From Paracoccaceae bacterium (lineage in GTDB: Bacteria > Pseudomonadota > Alphaproteobacteria > Rhodobacterales > Rhodobacteraceae): a stretch of DNA of 64,000 bases. Positions 46,944 through 55,487 of the stretch are shown in pieces. Made by a program: the position numbers and the translations under genes. The DNA lies in NCBI GenBank assembly GCA_003605175.1, contig QWDA01000007.1, positions 186,001-250,000 on the forward strand. The letters are read 5' to 3'. The notes beneath the pieces are model-generated. The model ran no database searches. It was not told the DNA's origin and worked only from the letters and a program-made list of their open reading frames with translations. The stretch's first letter is position 1. Each line of letters opens with the position of its first letter.

Positions 46944-47320
46944 GCGAAGGCCTGACGGGCGAGCCAGACGCCCAGCGCGATGCCCGCCAGCGACGCGAAA
47001 ACCGAGAGCCCCACATAGAGCGCCGCCTGCCCGACCGCGCCCCGCTCGTAGAGATTCATCGCCTCGAGCGAGAAGGAGGAGAAGGTGGTGAAGCCGCCCA
47101 GCACGCCGGTCATCAGGAACGGCGCCCAATGGGTCAGGCCCCTGTTGGCGGCCACGGTGACGAAGACGCCCATCAGGAAGGAGCCGACGATGTTCACCGT
47201 GATCACGCCCAAGGGGAAGCTCTGATGCCCGATCATGCGCACGATCCCCACGCCCACGCCGTAGCGGGCCGAGGCACCGAGCGCGCCGCCGAGGGCGACC
47301 TGGAGAAAGGTTGGAAACAT
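46940..47320 (-). CDS. crcB: fluoride channel CrcB/Fluc
   Basis: A 126-residue membrane protein with four helices. The family motifs GGALGASARYG, NIVGSFLMG and GGFTTFSSFS (the Phe-box and Na+-site region) are all present. It exports fluoride as a dual-topology dimer. No fluoride riboswitch is apparent in the short gap before it. It leads a coupled crcB-rluC-atp12 unit. Confidence 0.96.
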   Translation of the reverse strand: MFPTFLQVALGGALGASARYGVGVGIVRMIGHQSFPLGVITVNIVGSFLMGVFVTVAANRGLTHWAPFLMTGVLGGFTTFSSFSLEAMNLYERGAVGQAALYVGLSVFASLAGIALGVWLARQAFA

Positions 47321-47351
47321 GGCCGCGTGATGTGGCGAACCCCACTCGATG

Positions 47352-47879
47352 TCAAGCTGAGGCGGCCCGGCGGGCAATGCGGGGCCGCGGCGAGGTCAGA
47401 AATCGGGCAACCTCGTCCGGCAGGGGCCCGGCCGCGAAGTCCTGCAGACCCGCCTCGCTCCAGCCATCCGCCGGCGTGAGCTCCGCGAGGAATCCGCCGC
47501 AGGCCGAGCACTGCCTCGGGGACAGGTCGAGCGCCTGCGCGGCGCTCAGCAGTTCGATCAGCCGATGGACCTCGCGTAGTTGGCGGAATGCGTCGGCCAT
47601 CCGCCGCGCGATTTCAGGCGCGCCGCGCGACTCGACTCCGGGAAACAGCTCGGTCGTCACCCGCTGGCCCGCGCCGAGGCAATCATAGCCGATGCACCCC
47701 GCCATTCCCTGCGCCACCCGCCGCGCATGAATGGTGCAGCGGTTGTCGGCACTGAGATGCCGGCAGCTGCTCCCGGCCGGCTTGTCATAGGCGAAGAGCT
47801 CGGATCGGTCGAAGGCCAGCGCAAAGCAACAAAGGCCCGCGCAGCGCCGGCAATCGGCGCCGAGATCGGGAAGGGACAT
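47352..47879 (-). CDS. cysteine-rich cytoplasmic protein of unknown function
   Basis: A 175-residue protein with a cysteine cluster at the N-terminus (CRRCAGLCC, then SCRHL, RCTIH, GCIGYDC over the first 70 residues), a spacing suggestive of a metal or Fe-S site, and a single CSACG later. It reminds me of YkgJ-like cysteine-cluster proteins, without certainty. It lies between rarA and crcB. Confidence 0.7.
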   Translation of the reverse strand: MSLPDLGADCRRCAGLCCFALAFDRSELFAYDKPAGSSCRHLSADNRCTIHARRVAQGMAGCIGYDCLGAGQRVTTELFPGVESRGAPEIARRMADAFRQLREVHRLIELLSAAQALDLSPRQCSACGGFLAELTPADGWSEAGLQDFAAGPLPDEVARFLTSPRPRIARRAASA

Positions 47880-47894
47880 GGGCGGGCTCCGGGC

Positions 47895-47926
47895 AAAAGA
47901 AAAGCGCCGGTCGGCGAGACCGGCGC
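47895..47926 (-). terminator. rarA terminator
   Basis: On the minus strand GCGCCGGTC pairs with GACCGGCGC over 9 bases with a 5-base loop, followed by TTTTCTTTT. It begins about 75 bases after the rarA stop. Confidence 0.8.
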
Positions 47927-48001
47927 GATATGGAGGGGGCCGGTGCGTCCGAACCCCGCCCCCATCGTGTAAAGTCGGCTCGCCCCTGTCCAGTGCCGGC
48001 G

Positions 48002-49321
48002 CTATTCCTTGCCCTGCCGCCGGCCGCGCAGGCCCGCGAAGTACTCGACCCGCTTTTTCAGCTCGCGTTCATAGCCGCGTTCCACCGGCAGATAGTAGAT
48101 GCCGCGCTTCATCCCGTCGGGGAAGTAGTTCTGCCCCGAGAACCCGTCCTCGGCGTCGTGATCGTAGGCGTATCCCGCGCCGTAGCCCTGCTCCTTCATC
48201 AGCTTCGTCGGCGCGTTCAGGATATGCTTGGGCGGCGGCTCGGAACCGGTCGCCTTTGCCGCGGCCCGGGCGGCCTTGTAGGCCACGTAGACCGCATTCG
48301 ATTTCGGCGCGAGAGCGAGATAGGCCACCGCTTCGGCCAGCGCGAGCTCGCCCTCGGGCGAGCCGAGCCGCTCGTAGGTTTCCCAGGCGTCGAGGCAGAG
48401 CCGTTGCGCCTGCGGATCGGCAAGGCCGATATCCTCGACCGACATCCTTGTGATGCGGCGGGCGAGAAAGCGCGGGTCCTCGCCGCCCTCGAGCATCCGG
48501 GCGAACCAGTAGAGCGCGGCGTCCGGGTCGGAGCCGCGGACGGATTTGTGCAGGGCCGAGATCAGGTTGTAATGCGCCTCGCCCGACTTGTCGTATTGCG
48601 CGGCGCGGCGGGTGACGCGGGCCGAGAGCTGCGCGCGGTCGAGCTTTTTCGGCGCGTCCCAGCCGGCGACCTGCTCGACGAGGTTCAGGAGCGCGCGGCC
48701 GTCGCCATCGGCCATCTCCACCAGCGCCTCGCGCGCCGGCCCATCGAGCGGCAGCGCGCGGCCGAGCTCCTTTTCCGCCCTCTGCAGCAGGCGCTCGAGA
48801 TCGGCGGGCGGGAGCCGGTGGAGGGTGAGCACCTGCGCGCGGGACAAGAGTGCGGCGTTCAGTTCGAAGGAGGGGTTCTCGGTGGTGGCGCCGACGAGCA
48901 CGATGGTGCCGTCTTCCATATGCGGCAGGAAGCCGTCCTGCTGCGCTTTGTTGAAGCGGTGGATCTCGTCGACGAAGAGGAGCGTGCCCCTGCCCTGCTG
49001 GCGGCGCAGCTTCGCGGCCTCGAACACTTTCCTCAGTTCGGGCACGCCGGTGAAGATCGCACTGATCTGCACGAAAGCGAGATCGGTGGCGTCAGCGAGG
49101 AGCCGGGCGATGGTGGTCTTGCCCACGCCGGGCGGGCCCCAGAACACGATCGAGGTGAGTCGGCCCGCCTTCAGCATGGCGCCGAGCGGCGCCTCGGGCC
49201 CGAGGATATGTGCCTGGCCCATAACCTCCTCGAGCCGCGCCGGGCGCAGCCGGTCGGCCAGGGGCCTGGGCGCCTCCCGGCCCGTCGGCTCGGAAGGCGC
49301 GGTATCGAAGAGGTCCGCCAT
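48002..49321 (-). CDS. rarA: replication-associated recombination protein RarA
   Basis: A 439-residue AAA+ ATPase of the MgsA/RarA/WRNIP1 family acting at stalled forks. Walker A GPPGVGKT is at 62-69, Walker B LFVDEIHRFNK near 113-123 and GATTENPSFELNAALLSR follows. The C-terminal part, with PTKLMKEQGYGAGYAYDHD, is the tetramerisation and DNA-binding region. It ends in an intrinsic terminator. Confidence 0.96.
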   Translation of the reverse strand: MADLFDTAPSEPTGREAPRPLADRLRPARLEEVMGQAHILGPEAPLGAMLKAGRLTSIVFWGPPGVGKTTIARLLADATDLAFVQISAIFTGVPELRKVFEAAKLRRQQGRGTLLFVDEIHRFNKAQQDGFLPHMEDGTIVLVGATTENPSFELNAALLSRAQVLTLHRLPPADLERLLQRAEKELGRALPLDGPAREALVEMADGDGRALLNLVEQVAGWDAPKKLDRAQLSARVTRRAAQYDKSGEAHYNLISALHKSVRGSDPDAALYWFARMLEGGEDPRFLARRITRMSVEDIGLADPQAQRLCLDAWETYERLGSPEGELALAEAVAYLALAPKSNAVYVAYKAARAAAKATGSEPPPKHILNAPTKLMKEQGYGAGYAYDHDAEDGFSGQNYFPDGMKRGIYYLPVERGYERELKKRVEYFAGLRGRRQGKE

Positions 49322-49381
49322 GGCCGGGACACTATCGCCCCGGGCGGGTCTGGGGAAGCGCGACCGGGCACCGGGCGAGGC

Positions 49382-49432
49382 GGAAAATCTCCGGACTTTC
49401 CGTGCAGGATTCTTGCTTCAAGAATTTTGCAC
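49382..49432. other. two adjacent AT-rich hairpins after luxI
   Basis: The first (49402-49432) has 14-base arms, gtgcaggattcttg with caagaattttgcac, two pairs being G-T, and a 3-base loop. The second (49382-49401) pairs ggaaaatc with gactttcc around 4 bases (one G-T pair as minus-strand RNA). They lie between luxI and rarA and may end the luxRI transcript or stabilise it. Confidence 0.55.
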
Positions 49433-49450
49433 CCGGCGCGGCCGAGCGGC

Positions 49451-50038
49451 TCAGTGCAGGTTCGATTGCAGGTTCATCAGGATCGCCTGGTTCGCCGCCC
49501 CGCCGATGTCGAGACAGGGGCCGGCATGTTCGGTTTCGTAGCCGAGCCGCCGCATCCAGCGCATCCAGACCCTCGGGCAGAGACCGAGCAACCGGCTCGC
49601 GCCCTCGTCGCGCGCGGTCTTGACCATCTGGTCCATCAACCTGGCCTGCACCTCCACCCGGAGCTCCGAGGGTACGTCCGGCGCCACGAAGACCCGGCTC
49701 GCTTCCCAGACCTGGGTCGAGACCGGCGCTTCCCCGTAGAGCAGGTTGGAGGGGATCGTGTCCAGGAGCCCGCGCTGCGCGTCGCGGATCATGTAGCTGT
49801 AGATGCCGCAGCGCGCCATGGTGGGCGTCATGCGGATCCCGGCCAGCACGCGGCCGAGATGGTGCACCGCGATCCAGCGGGATTGCGGCGTGTCGTACTG
49901 GTCGAATTCCATCCCGTCGACCTCGGGAAGGTCCCATTTCCGGTGCACGATGAAGGTCTCCCGGCGCGCGCGGAGGATGTCCGCGAAAAGCTCGCCATGG
50001 ATATGGAAATTCCGGAAAGACAGGGTCGTCGTTTGCAT
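49451..50038 (-). CDS. luxI: acyl-homoserine-lactone synthase, LuxI family
   Basis: A 195-residue autoinducer synthase. The invariant residues of the family appear at their expected spacing: Arg25, Phe29 and Trp35 in RRETFIVHRKW, Asp46 and Asp49 in EFDQYD, Arg69 in AGIRMTPT, and Glu112, Ser114 and Arg115 in VWEASRVFV. The enzyme makes an N-acyl-homoserine lactone from SAM and acyl-ACP or acyl-CoA; the acyl length cannot be told. GGAGG precedes the ATG by 6 bases. It lies 53 bases downstream of the luxR-type gene on the same strand. Confidence 0.92.
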   Translation of the reverse strand: MQTTTLSFRNFHIHGELFADILRARRETFIVHRKWDLPEVDGMEFDQYDTPQSRWIAVHHLGRVLAGIRMTPTMARCGIYSYMIRDAQRGLLDTIPSNLLYGEAPVSTQVWEASRVFVAPDVPSELRVEVQARLMDQMVKTARDEGASRLLGLCPRVWMRWMRRLGYETEHAGPCLDIGGAANQAILMNLQSNLH

Positions 50039-50091
50039 TTAAGCCTCCAGCTCGGTTGGGTTGAAAAACCAATCCGGCCGGGGCGCGCCTG

Positions 50092-50715
50092 TCAGAGGAG
50101 AGAATACTCCCGTGCCCGCTGGATCGCCTCGGCCGTGGTACGTGCAAAGAGGCGTTCCCGTGCCGCCTTGAGCCTTGCCTTCAGCGCGCTCTCGGAGATT
50201 CCCAGGAGCGCCGCCGCTTCGGCGTAGCGGCACCCTGCACCCACAAGGCGCAATGCGTGGCGTTGCGCAGGCGTCAGGTGTTCGGGCGGCGTCGATTGCC
50301 GGTGCAGCAGCCGCACCGAGTCGTGGATACGGTCGATCTCATCGTCGGTGAATTCCCGGTCGGCGCGGGCGAAGCCGCCGATCGAGCGCGAGGAGGTGGG
50401 GCCGACCGAGACCGCGACCCCGAACTTGAGGCCGAATTCGGCGGCCTGGCCGAGCACGTCATGCGGATCGGGGAATTCCAGCCCGCTCCAGCGCACCGTG
50501 CCGGTCGTGGAGAAGCCCCAGGAGATCAGCGGGTCGCACAGCATGTAGCCGCGCGAGGTGTAGCGCTCGATCCAGCCGATATCGTAGGTCTGCACCATGA
50601 TATGCGCGGAAGCGAAGCGAATATGCAGCCCCAGCGCGAACCCCGCCGGTGCAAGCCTCCGAAGCCGGGCGAAGCCGAGTTCGACACCGGTTGAATCGTT
50701 CGAATACGTCTTCAT
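50092..50715 (-). CDS. luxR: LuxR-family quorum-sensing regulator, HTH variant
   Basis: A 207-residue regulator, slightly short for the family. The autoinducer-binding domain keeps the TraR-type ligand residues: Trp48 and Tyr52 (GWIERYTSRGY), Asp61-Pro62 (CDPLI), Trp76 (VRWSGL) and the later Gly in GLKFGVAVSV. The C-terminal helix-turn-helix reads LTPAQRHALRLVGAG and AALLGISESALKARLKAA; the normally invariant Glu of the first helix is replaced here. It probably senses the lactone made by the adjacent LuxI. A lux-box-like site lies about 85 bases upstream. Confidence 0.88.
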   Translation of the reverse strand: MKTYSNDSTGVELGFARLRRLAPAGFALGLHIRFASAHIMVQTYDIGWIERYTSRGYMLCDPLISWGFSTTGTVRWSGLEFPDPHDVLGQAAEFGLKFGVAVSVGPTSSRSIGGFARADREFTDDEIDRIHDSVRLLHRQSTPPEHLTPAQRHALRLVGAGCRYAEAAALLGISESALKARLKAARERLFARTTAEAIQRAREYSLL

Positions 50716-50798
50716 GGCCGACCTTCACTGACTTGCCGGTGTCTTTGCCACCGGCGGGCGCGCCTGGTCAACCTAAAATTGCAGAGGGTGCGGAGAGA

Positions 50799-50820
50799 CA
50801 CCTGTAGAACCTGCAAGGTG
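50799..50820. promoter_or_regulatory. lux-box-like dyad upstream of luxR
   Basis: A 22-base site with CACCT at one end and AGGTG at the other; 14 of 20 inner positions agree with the Vibrio lux box. Only the outer five bases are truly palindromic, so this is a candidate and not proof. Confidence 0.35.
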
Positions 50821-50845
50821 CGGCTCCGGGTTCCCACCAACGAAT

Positions 50846-50867
50846 ACGGGGCAGCAAGCTGCCCCGT
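50846..50867 (-). terminator. hairpin downstream of rplQ
   Basis: Arms acggggcagc and gctgccccgt pair over 10 bases with only AA between them, 30 bases after the rplQ stop. The tail on the minus strand is ATTCGTT, a weak T-run. Confidence 0.55.
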
Positions 50868-50896
50868 CGCTCCGGTCCGACCTCTCAGGGCAGGTG

Positions 50897-51313
50897 TCAG
50901 TCCGCGTCGGCCTCGGCGGCAACGCGGGCCTTGTCCGCGGCGCCCTTGGCGGCCGGGTCGCGGTCGACCAGCTCGATGATCGCCATCGGGGCCATGTCGC
51001 CATAGCGGAAACCGGCCTTCAGCACGCGGACATAACCACCCTGGCGCTCGGCGTAGCGCGGGCCCAGCACCTCGAAGAGCTTGGCGACATGGGCGTCCTG
51101 CTTGAGCCGCGAGGCGGCCTGGCGTCGGGCGTGGAGGTCGCCGCGCTTGCCGAGCGTGATCAGCTTCTCGACGACGCGCTTGAGCTCCTTCGCCTTGGGC
51201 AGCGTGGTCTTGATCTGCTCGTGCTCGATCAGCGAGCCGGCCATGTTGGCGAAGAGCGCCTTGCGGTGCTCGTGGGTGCGGTTCAGACGGCGATAGCCGC
51301 TTCCGTGACGCAT
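50897..51313 (-). CDS. rplQ: 50S ribosomal protein L17
   Basis: A 138-residue protein with the L17 start [20 protein letters not shown] and the [18 protein letters not shown] segment, plus a short Ala-rich C-terminal extension. It ends the alpha operon, 161 bases after rpoA. Confidence 0.98.
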   Translation of the reverse strand: MRHGSGYRRLNRTHEHRKALFANMAGSLIEHEQIKTTLPKAKELKRVVEKLITLGKRGDLHARRQAASRLKQDAHVAKLFEVLGPRYAERQGGYVRVLKAGFRYGDMAPMAIIELVDRDPAAKGAADKARVAAEADAD

Positions 51314-51405
51314 GATGTGTTCCTTCTCTTTTGCTTTGTCCGGCCCCGCGCTGCGTGTCGCGAGGCTCTCCTTGGGGCGGGATTGCCCGTTCTGGCTCTG
51401 AGCCG

Positions 51406-51459
51406 CCCCGGGCTTGACCCGGGGCCTCTCGGTCTTCGAGATCCCGGATCAGGTCCGGG
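51406..51459. repeat. paired GC-rich palindromes between rpoA and rplQ
   Basis: Two short hairpins, ccccggg/cccgggg (51406-51424, loop cttga) and cccgga/tccggg (51443-51459), share the core CGG-TCAxG-CCGGG in opposite sense. Such intergenic palindromes recur in alphaproteobacterial genomes; they may tune rplQ expression. Confidence 0.55.
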
Positions 51460-51474
51460 GTGACGGCTACGCCG

Positions 51475-52491
51475 TCAGAACGAGTCCTCGAACTTCTTGG
51501 CGAGGTCCTCGATGTTCTCCGGCGGCCATTCCTCAACATCCATGCCGAGATGCAAGCCCATGCCCGAGAGCACTTCCTTGATCTCGTTCAGCGACTTGCG
51601 GCCGAAGTTCGGGGTGCGGAGCATCTCGGCTTCGGTCTTCTGGATCAGGTCGCCGATATAGACGATGTTGTCGTTCTTCAGGCAGTTGGCCGAACGGACG
51701 GAAAGTTCCAACTCGTCCACCTTCTTGAGCAGGAGCGGGTTGAACTCGAGCCCGTCATCCTCGGATTCGGCACGGGCCGATTCCGGTTCCTCGAAGTTCA
51801 CGAAGATCGACAGCTGGTCCTGCAGGATCCGCGCGGCATAGGCCACCGCGTCGTCCGGCGTGAGCGAGCCGTCCGTCTCGATCTTCACGGTCAGCTTGTC
51901 GTAGTCGAGCACCTGGCCCTCGCGGGTCGGCTGCACCTCGTAGCTCACCTTCTTGACCGGCGAATAGATCGCGTCGATCGGGATCAGGCCGATGGGCGCG
52001 TCCTCGGGCCGGTTCTTGTCGGCCGAGACATAGCCCTTGCCGGTGTTCACCGTCAGTTCGATGAACAGGTCGGCGCCGTCGTCGAGATGGCAGATCACGT
52101 GATCCTTGTTCAGGATCTCGATGCCGGCCGATTCCGAGATATGCCCCGCGGTCACCACCGCCGGACCCTTCGCCGAGATCGACAGCCGCTTCGGCCCCTC
52201 GACTTCCATGCGGATCGCGACGCCCTTGAGGTTGAGGACGATGTCGGTCACGTCTTCACGGACACCCGCGACCGACGAGAACTCGTGCAGCACGTTGTCG
52301 ATCTGCACAGAGGTGATGGCCGCGCCCTGGAGCGAGGACATCAGTACGCGGCGCAGCGCGTTGCCGAGCGTCAGGCCGAAGCCACGCTCGAGCGGCTCGG
52401 CGACGATGGTCGCCTGCCGGGCAGGATCGTTGCCGGGCTTCACTTCAAGCTGGGTCGGCTTGATGAGTTCTTGCCAGTTCTTGTGGATCAT
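51475..52491 (-). CDS. rpoA: RNA polymerase alpha subunit
   Basis: A 338-residue subunit. The N-terminal domain begins with the [16 protein letters not shown] stretch and has [18 protein letters not shown], needed for dimerisation and beta/beta' contact; the C-terminal domain (about 255-325, [13 protein letters not shown] and [15 protein letters not shown]) contacts UP elements and activators. It follows rpsK behind two hairpins. Confidence 0.98.
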   Translation of the reverse strand: MIHKNWQELIKPTQLEVKPGNDPARQATIVAEPLERGFGLTLGNALRRVLMSSLQGAAITSVQIDNVLHEFSSVAGVREDVTDIVLNLKGVAIRMEVEGPKRLSISAKGPAVVTAGHISESAGIEILNKDHVICHLDDGADLFIELTVNTGKGYVSADKNRPEDAPIGLIPIDAIYSPVKKVSYEVQPTREGQVLDYDKLTVKIETDGSLTPDDAVAYAARILQDQLSIFVNFEEPESARAESEDDGLEFNPLLLKKVDELELSVRSANCLKNDNIVYIGDLIQKTEAEMLRTPNFGRKSLNEIKEVLSGMGLHLGMDVEEWPPENIEDLAKKFEDSF

Positions 52492-52510
52492 ACGTCTCTC
52501 CTCAATTCCC

Positions 52511-52590
52511 GTCCGCCCATTGGATCCGGGAGGGCGGACTCCCGAGGTTCAAATTCCTTCGCCGGGGCGCAGAAGCTGAGACGCGCCCCG
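52511..52590 (-). other. two hairpins between rpsK and rpoA
   Basis: Perfect 8-base-pair stems at 52511-52539 (gtccgccc with gggcggac) and 52563-52590 (cggggcgc with gcgccccg) fill most of the 115-base gap. They have no T-runs and probably act as attenuators or RNA-processing sites that set the rpoA level. Confidence 0.55.
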
Positions 52591-52606
52591 GGCAAGCTGC
52601 CGGCGA

Positions 52607-53002
52607 TTACACGCGCCGGCGTTTCGGCGGGCGGCAGCCGTTGTGGGCGATCGGCGTCACGTCGCGGATCGAGGTGATGTTGAAGCCCACGGCGGCCAGC
52701 GCGCGCAGCGCCGATTCGCGGCCGGAGCCCGGCCCCTGGACTTCCACCTCGAGCGTCCGCACACCGTGCTCCTGCGCCTTCTTGCCGGCATCCTCGGCGG
52801 CCATCTGGGCGGCGTAGGGCGTCGACTTGCGCGAGCCCTTGAAGCCCATGGTCCCCGCCGACGACCAGGCAATCGCATTGCCCTGCACGTCCGAGATCAG
52901 GATCTTGGTGTTGTTGAACGACGAATTCACATGCGCCACACCGGCAGCGATGTTCTTCGAGACCTTCTTCTTGCCGCCACGGGCGCGGGTATCGCGAGCC
53001 AT
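52607..53002 (-). CDS. rpsK: 30S ribosomal protein S11
   Basis: A 131-residue protein, full family length, with the conserved [40 protein letters not shown] (given as [19 protein letters not shown]) and the C-terminal [20 protein letters not shown]. It lies 12 bases after rpsM. Confidence 0.98.
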   Translation of the reverse strand: MARDTRARGGKKKVSKNIAAGVAHVNSSFNNTKILISDVQGNAIAWSSAGTMGFKGSRKSTPYAAQMAAEDAGKKAQEHGVRTLEVEVQGPGSGRESALRALAAVGFNITSIRDVTPIAHNGCRPPKRRRV

Positions 53003-53014
53003 CTTGCCTCTCCC

Positions 53015-53383
53015 TTACTTCTTCTTGCCGGCGATCGGCTTCGCGGGGCCCTTGCGGGTACGCGCGTTGGTATGGGTGCGCTGGCCGCGCACGGGGAGGT
53101 TCCGGCGGTGACGGAGGCCGCGGTAGCAGCCAAGATCCATCAGGCGCTTGATGTTCATCTGCGTCTCGCGGCGGAGGTCGCCCTCGACGGTGAAGTTGGC
53201 GTCGATATGTTCGCGGATCGCGAGGACTTCGGCGTCCGACAGCTCGTTCACGCGGCGGGCGTGCTCGATGTTTACCGCGTCGCAGATCGCTTTCGCGGAG
53301 GACGGGCCGATTCCGGTGATGTAGGTGAGCGCGATGGGAACGCGCTTGGCGGTGGGGATGTTGACCCCGGCGATACGTGCCAA
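53015..53383 (-). CDS. rpsM: 30S ribosomal protein S13 (TTG start)
   Basis: A 122-residue protein, exactly the family length when started at TTG 53383, giving (M)[14 protein letters not shown]. No ATG or GTG lies at that point; the next in-frame start upstream would add 43 unrelated residues. AAGGA lies about 10 bases upstream of the TTG. Other marks are [14 protein letters not shown], the basic [20 protein letters not shown] end and the Lys-rich tail. It begins the alpha-operon segment. Confidence 0.95.
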   Translation of the reverse strand: MARIAGVNIPTAKRVPIALTYITGIGPSSAKAICDAVNIEHARRVNELSDAEVLAIREHIDANFTVEGDLRRETQMNIKRLMDLGCYRGLRHRRNLPVRGQRTHTNARTRKGPAKPIAGKKK

Positions 53384-53535
53384 GACTATCTTCCTTGGTT
53401 GCGAGCCCGTGATTCCAGGCCCTTTTTTCACAACGGAAGCCCGAGGCGATGGGGGCCACGGGCTCGGTTCGGTTTCATGATGCGACCGGCGGGGGCGACC
53501 CGCACGAGTCATCGGTTCTCCTGTAGAGATGCGGT

Positions 53536-53564
53536 GACTTACGGGGTGGCGCCCGAAGGGTCAA
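53536..53564 (-). promoter_or_regulatory. putative alpha-operon promoter before rpsM
   Basis: TTGACC, 17 bases, TAAGTC on the minus strand, about 155 bases before the rpsM start. ACGGGGT and ACCCCGT form an inverted repeat across it, which could be an operator. Confidence 0.4.
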
Positions 53565-53613
53565 CCCCGTGTCAAGGATTATTTTCGGTGCCGTCGCCGG
53601 CGGTGCGCGGCGC

Positions 53614-53850
53614 CTATTCTGGCTTGCGCGACCGCCGCGCGATATCCACCGCGCGGGCGTCGTCGACCATCCGCACCCGGATATCGTCATGCGTCGACAA
53701 ACGACCGGCGCCCAACATCCGCCCCGCAACCTCGAGCACCGCCGCCATCGACACGCCATTCTCACGGCAAAAGGCCTTCCAACCATCCGCCGAAGCCCTG
53801 GAAACCTTTGCGCTGATCACCACGCGCGCATTGTTGCCTTCGTCATCCAT
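53614..53850 (-). CDS. small protein of unknown function, possibly DNA-binding
   Basis: A 78-residue protein with the pattern VVISAKVSRASADGWKAFCRENGVSMAAVLEVAGRML, seen as a short strand followed by two helices, which reminds me of ribbon-helix-helix proteins. The residues after it are charged (RVRMVDDARAVDIARRSRKPE). It lies in the interval between adk and rpsM. The start at MDDEGNNARV was taken because the sequence before it is not protein-like. Confidence 0.5.
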   Translation of the reverse strand: MDDEGNNARVVISAKVSRASADGWKAFCRENGVSMAAVLEVAGRMLGAGRLSTHDDIRVRMVDDARAVDIARRSRKPE

Positions 53851-54066
53851 ATCACTGTCTTCAATCTCGCCGGTCCAAACCGGTGCGGCTATACCACGGT
53901 ATGGTCGCCGATCCCAAGAACTGATGCAGTCTTGGGTTGTGCAGGTGCTAGTTGCTACTAGTTTCAGCTTGCCGGATGCTGCGCTACGCGATAGATTGTT
54001 CAGACCAGCGCACCCGGAACGGGTACGCATCTGGGGGACAACGCCATTTCGACCGATAGCAACGGT

Positions 54067-54264
54067 GTGCCGGGCCCGGACACGCCTTCCGAACACATCC
54101 GCGAACTCATGCTCCTGATCCGCAGGATCGAGCGTATCGCCTATGACATCGCGCCGGAGGTGGATCCCGGTTCAGTCTCCGAGCTGCTGGTCCTGGCGGC
54201 ACAGCTCGAACGGCTGGTCGGCAACCTGGGAAAGCCACGCGGCGGCAAGGGGCCGAAGCTGTAG
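54067..54264 (+). CDS. possible small helical protein
   Basis: A 65-residue frame from a GTG at 54067 with a helical Leu/Ile/Arg pattern (HIRELMLLIRRIERIAYDI, then SELLVLAAQLERLVGNL). No ribosome-binding site is seen and the frame stays open to 53995, so the start is uncertain. It may be a real small gene or chance. Confidence 0.35.
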   Translation: MPGPDTPSEHIRELMLLIRRIERIAYDIAPEVDPGSVSELLVLAAQLERLVGNLGKPRGGKGPKL

Positions 54265-54384
54265 CGTTCCGAGGGTCGCAACGCCCCGAAGTCGCCCGCT
54301 TCCTCCGCTATGGGGCAGGAACGCATGGATGGGCACAGTCGCCTTGCTTTCTCTGGCGCCGAGGAACGTCACCCCGAAAGACAT

Positions 54385-54825
54385 TCAGTGACCGCGCCGC
54401 AGATCCGACCGGACCCGCATGAGGATCTTCCCCAGCCTGTTCTCGCCGGAACCATCGGCACCACAGCCCCAGAAATAGTCCATCGGCGCGTTCTCGACGA
54501 TCTCTTCGTCGCCGGTCGCCAGGAGGAGCCGGCGCGGGCCGTCATGGGTGGCGAACTTCTTCGACACCGCAGCTTCCATGGTGTCTTCCTTGACCCTCTC
54601 CCAATCCTCGCGCAGCGGGACCTTGCGGGTCATTCCCAGGGCCTTGGCGTCCTTCGGCCGGTTCGTCTTGCGGATCTTTTCGCGATACGCGGCATTGTGG
54701 AACTTCTGTGCCTGGAAGTAGTGCTCGACGGTGGGCCACCAGACGCCATCCATTTCCACGCCGAACGGCGCGAAGTTCGAGAACTCGGAATAAGGGTCCG
54801 TCTGGCCGTAGAAATAGATCGTCAC
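54385..54825 (-). CDS. NADAR-family N-glycosidase
   Basis: A 146-residue protein of the NADAR (DUF1768, YbiA-like) family, which removes the base-like part from early riboflavin intermediates or related damaged nucleotides. The marks are EFSNFAPFGVEMDGVWWPTVEHYFQAQKF (segments SEFSNFAPF and WPTVEHYFQAQKF) and the C-terminal DYFWGCGADGSGENRLGKILM. The start is a GTG with AAGG upstream. It follows adk after 17 bases, so it extends the secY-adk transcript. Confidence 0.9.
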   Translation of the reverse strand: MTIYFYGQTDPYSEFSNFAPFGVEMDGVWWPTVEHYFQAQKFHNAAYREKIRKTNRPKDAKALGMTRKVPLREDWERVKEDTMEAAVSKKFATHDGPRRLLLATGDEEIVENAPMDYFWGCGADGSGENRLGKILMRVRSDLRRGH

Positions 54826-54842
54826 GGCAGAACCTTCGGGCG

Positions 54843-55487
54843 TCAGGCGTCCAGAACCTTCTCGATCGCCACCGCGACCGCGTGCATGTCCTGAAGCCCG
54901 TCCACCGCCGAGAGCTTGCCCTTGGCGTAGTAGTAGCCGATCAACGGCGAGGTCTGCTTGTAATAGGCCAGAAGCCTTGTCTTCAGGCTGTCCTCGTTGT
55001 CGTCGGCGCGGCGCTTGAACTCGGTACCGCCGCAATTCGGGCAGATGCCGTCCGCCGGGATCGGCTTGGTGATGTCGTTGTAGACTTCGCCGCAGCTCCC
55101 GCAGGTGGAGCGCGCGGTGATGCGCTGGATCAGCGCCTCGTCGTCGACCTGCATCTCGATCACCGCGTCGAGGGGCAGCCCGAGCTTCTCGAGTAGCGCT
55201 CCCAAGGCGTCGGCCTGGGCCAGCGTGCGGGGGAACCCGTCGAAAATGTAGCCCGGGGCCCCGCCGGCGCCGAGCTTTTCCTCGATCAGGCCGATCACTA
55301 TCTCGTCGGTGACGAGCTTGCCCGCGTCCATCACGGCCGCGACCTTCTTGCCCATCTCGGTGCCGGAGGTACGTGCGTCGCGCAGCATGTCTCCGGTCGA
55401 GAGCTGGGTCATCCCCCGCGTCTCCATGAGGATGCGGGCCTGGGTGCCCTTACCGGCGCCCGGCGGCCCGAGAAGTATGATGTTCAT
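54843..55487 (-). CDS. adk: adenylate kinase
   Basis: A 214-residue long-form adenylate kinase. The P-loop GPPGAGKGT is at 7-15, and the LID domain carries four zinc-type cysteines ([10 protein letters not shown] and CPNC). It equilibrates AMP, ADP and ATP. It overlaps secY by 4 bases, the usual secY-adk arrangement. Confidence 0.98.
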   Translation of the reverse strand: MNIILLGPPGAGKGTQARILMETRGMTQLSTGDMLRDARTSGTEMGKKVAAVMDAGKLVTDEIVIGLIEEKLGAGGAPGYIFDGFPRTLAQADALGALLEKLGLPLDAVIEMQVDDEALIQRITARSTCGSCGEVYNDITKPIPADGICPNCGGTEFKRRADDNEDSLKTRLLAYYKQTSPLIGYYYAKGKLSAVDGLQDMHAVAVAIEKVLDA

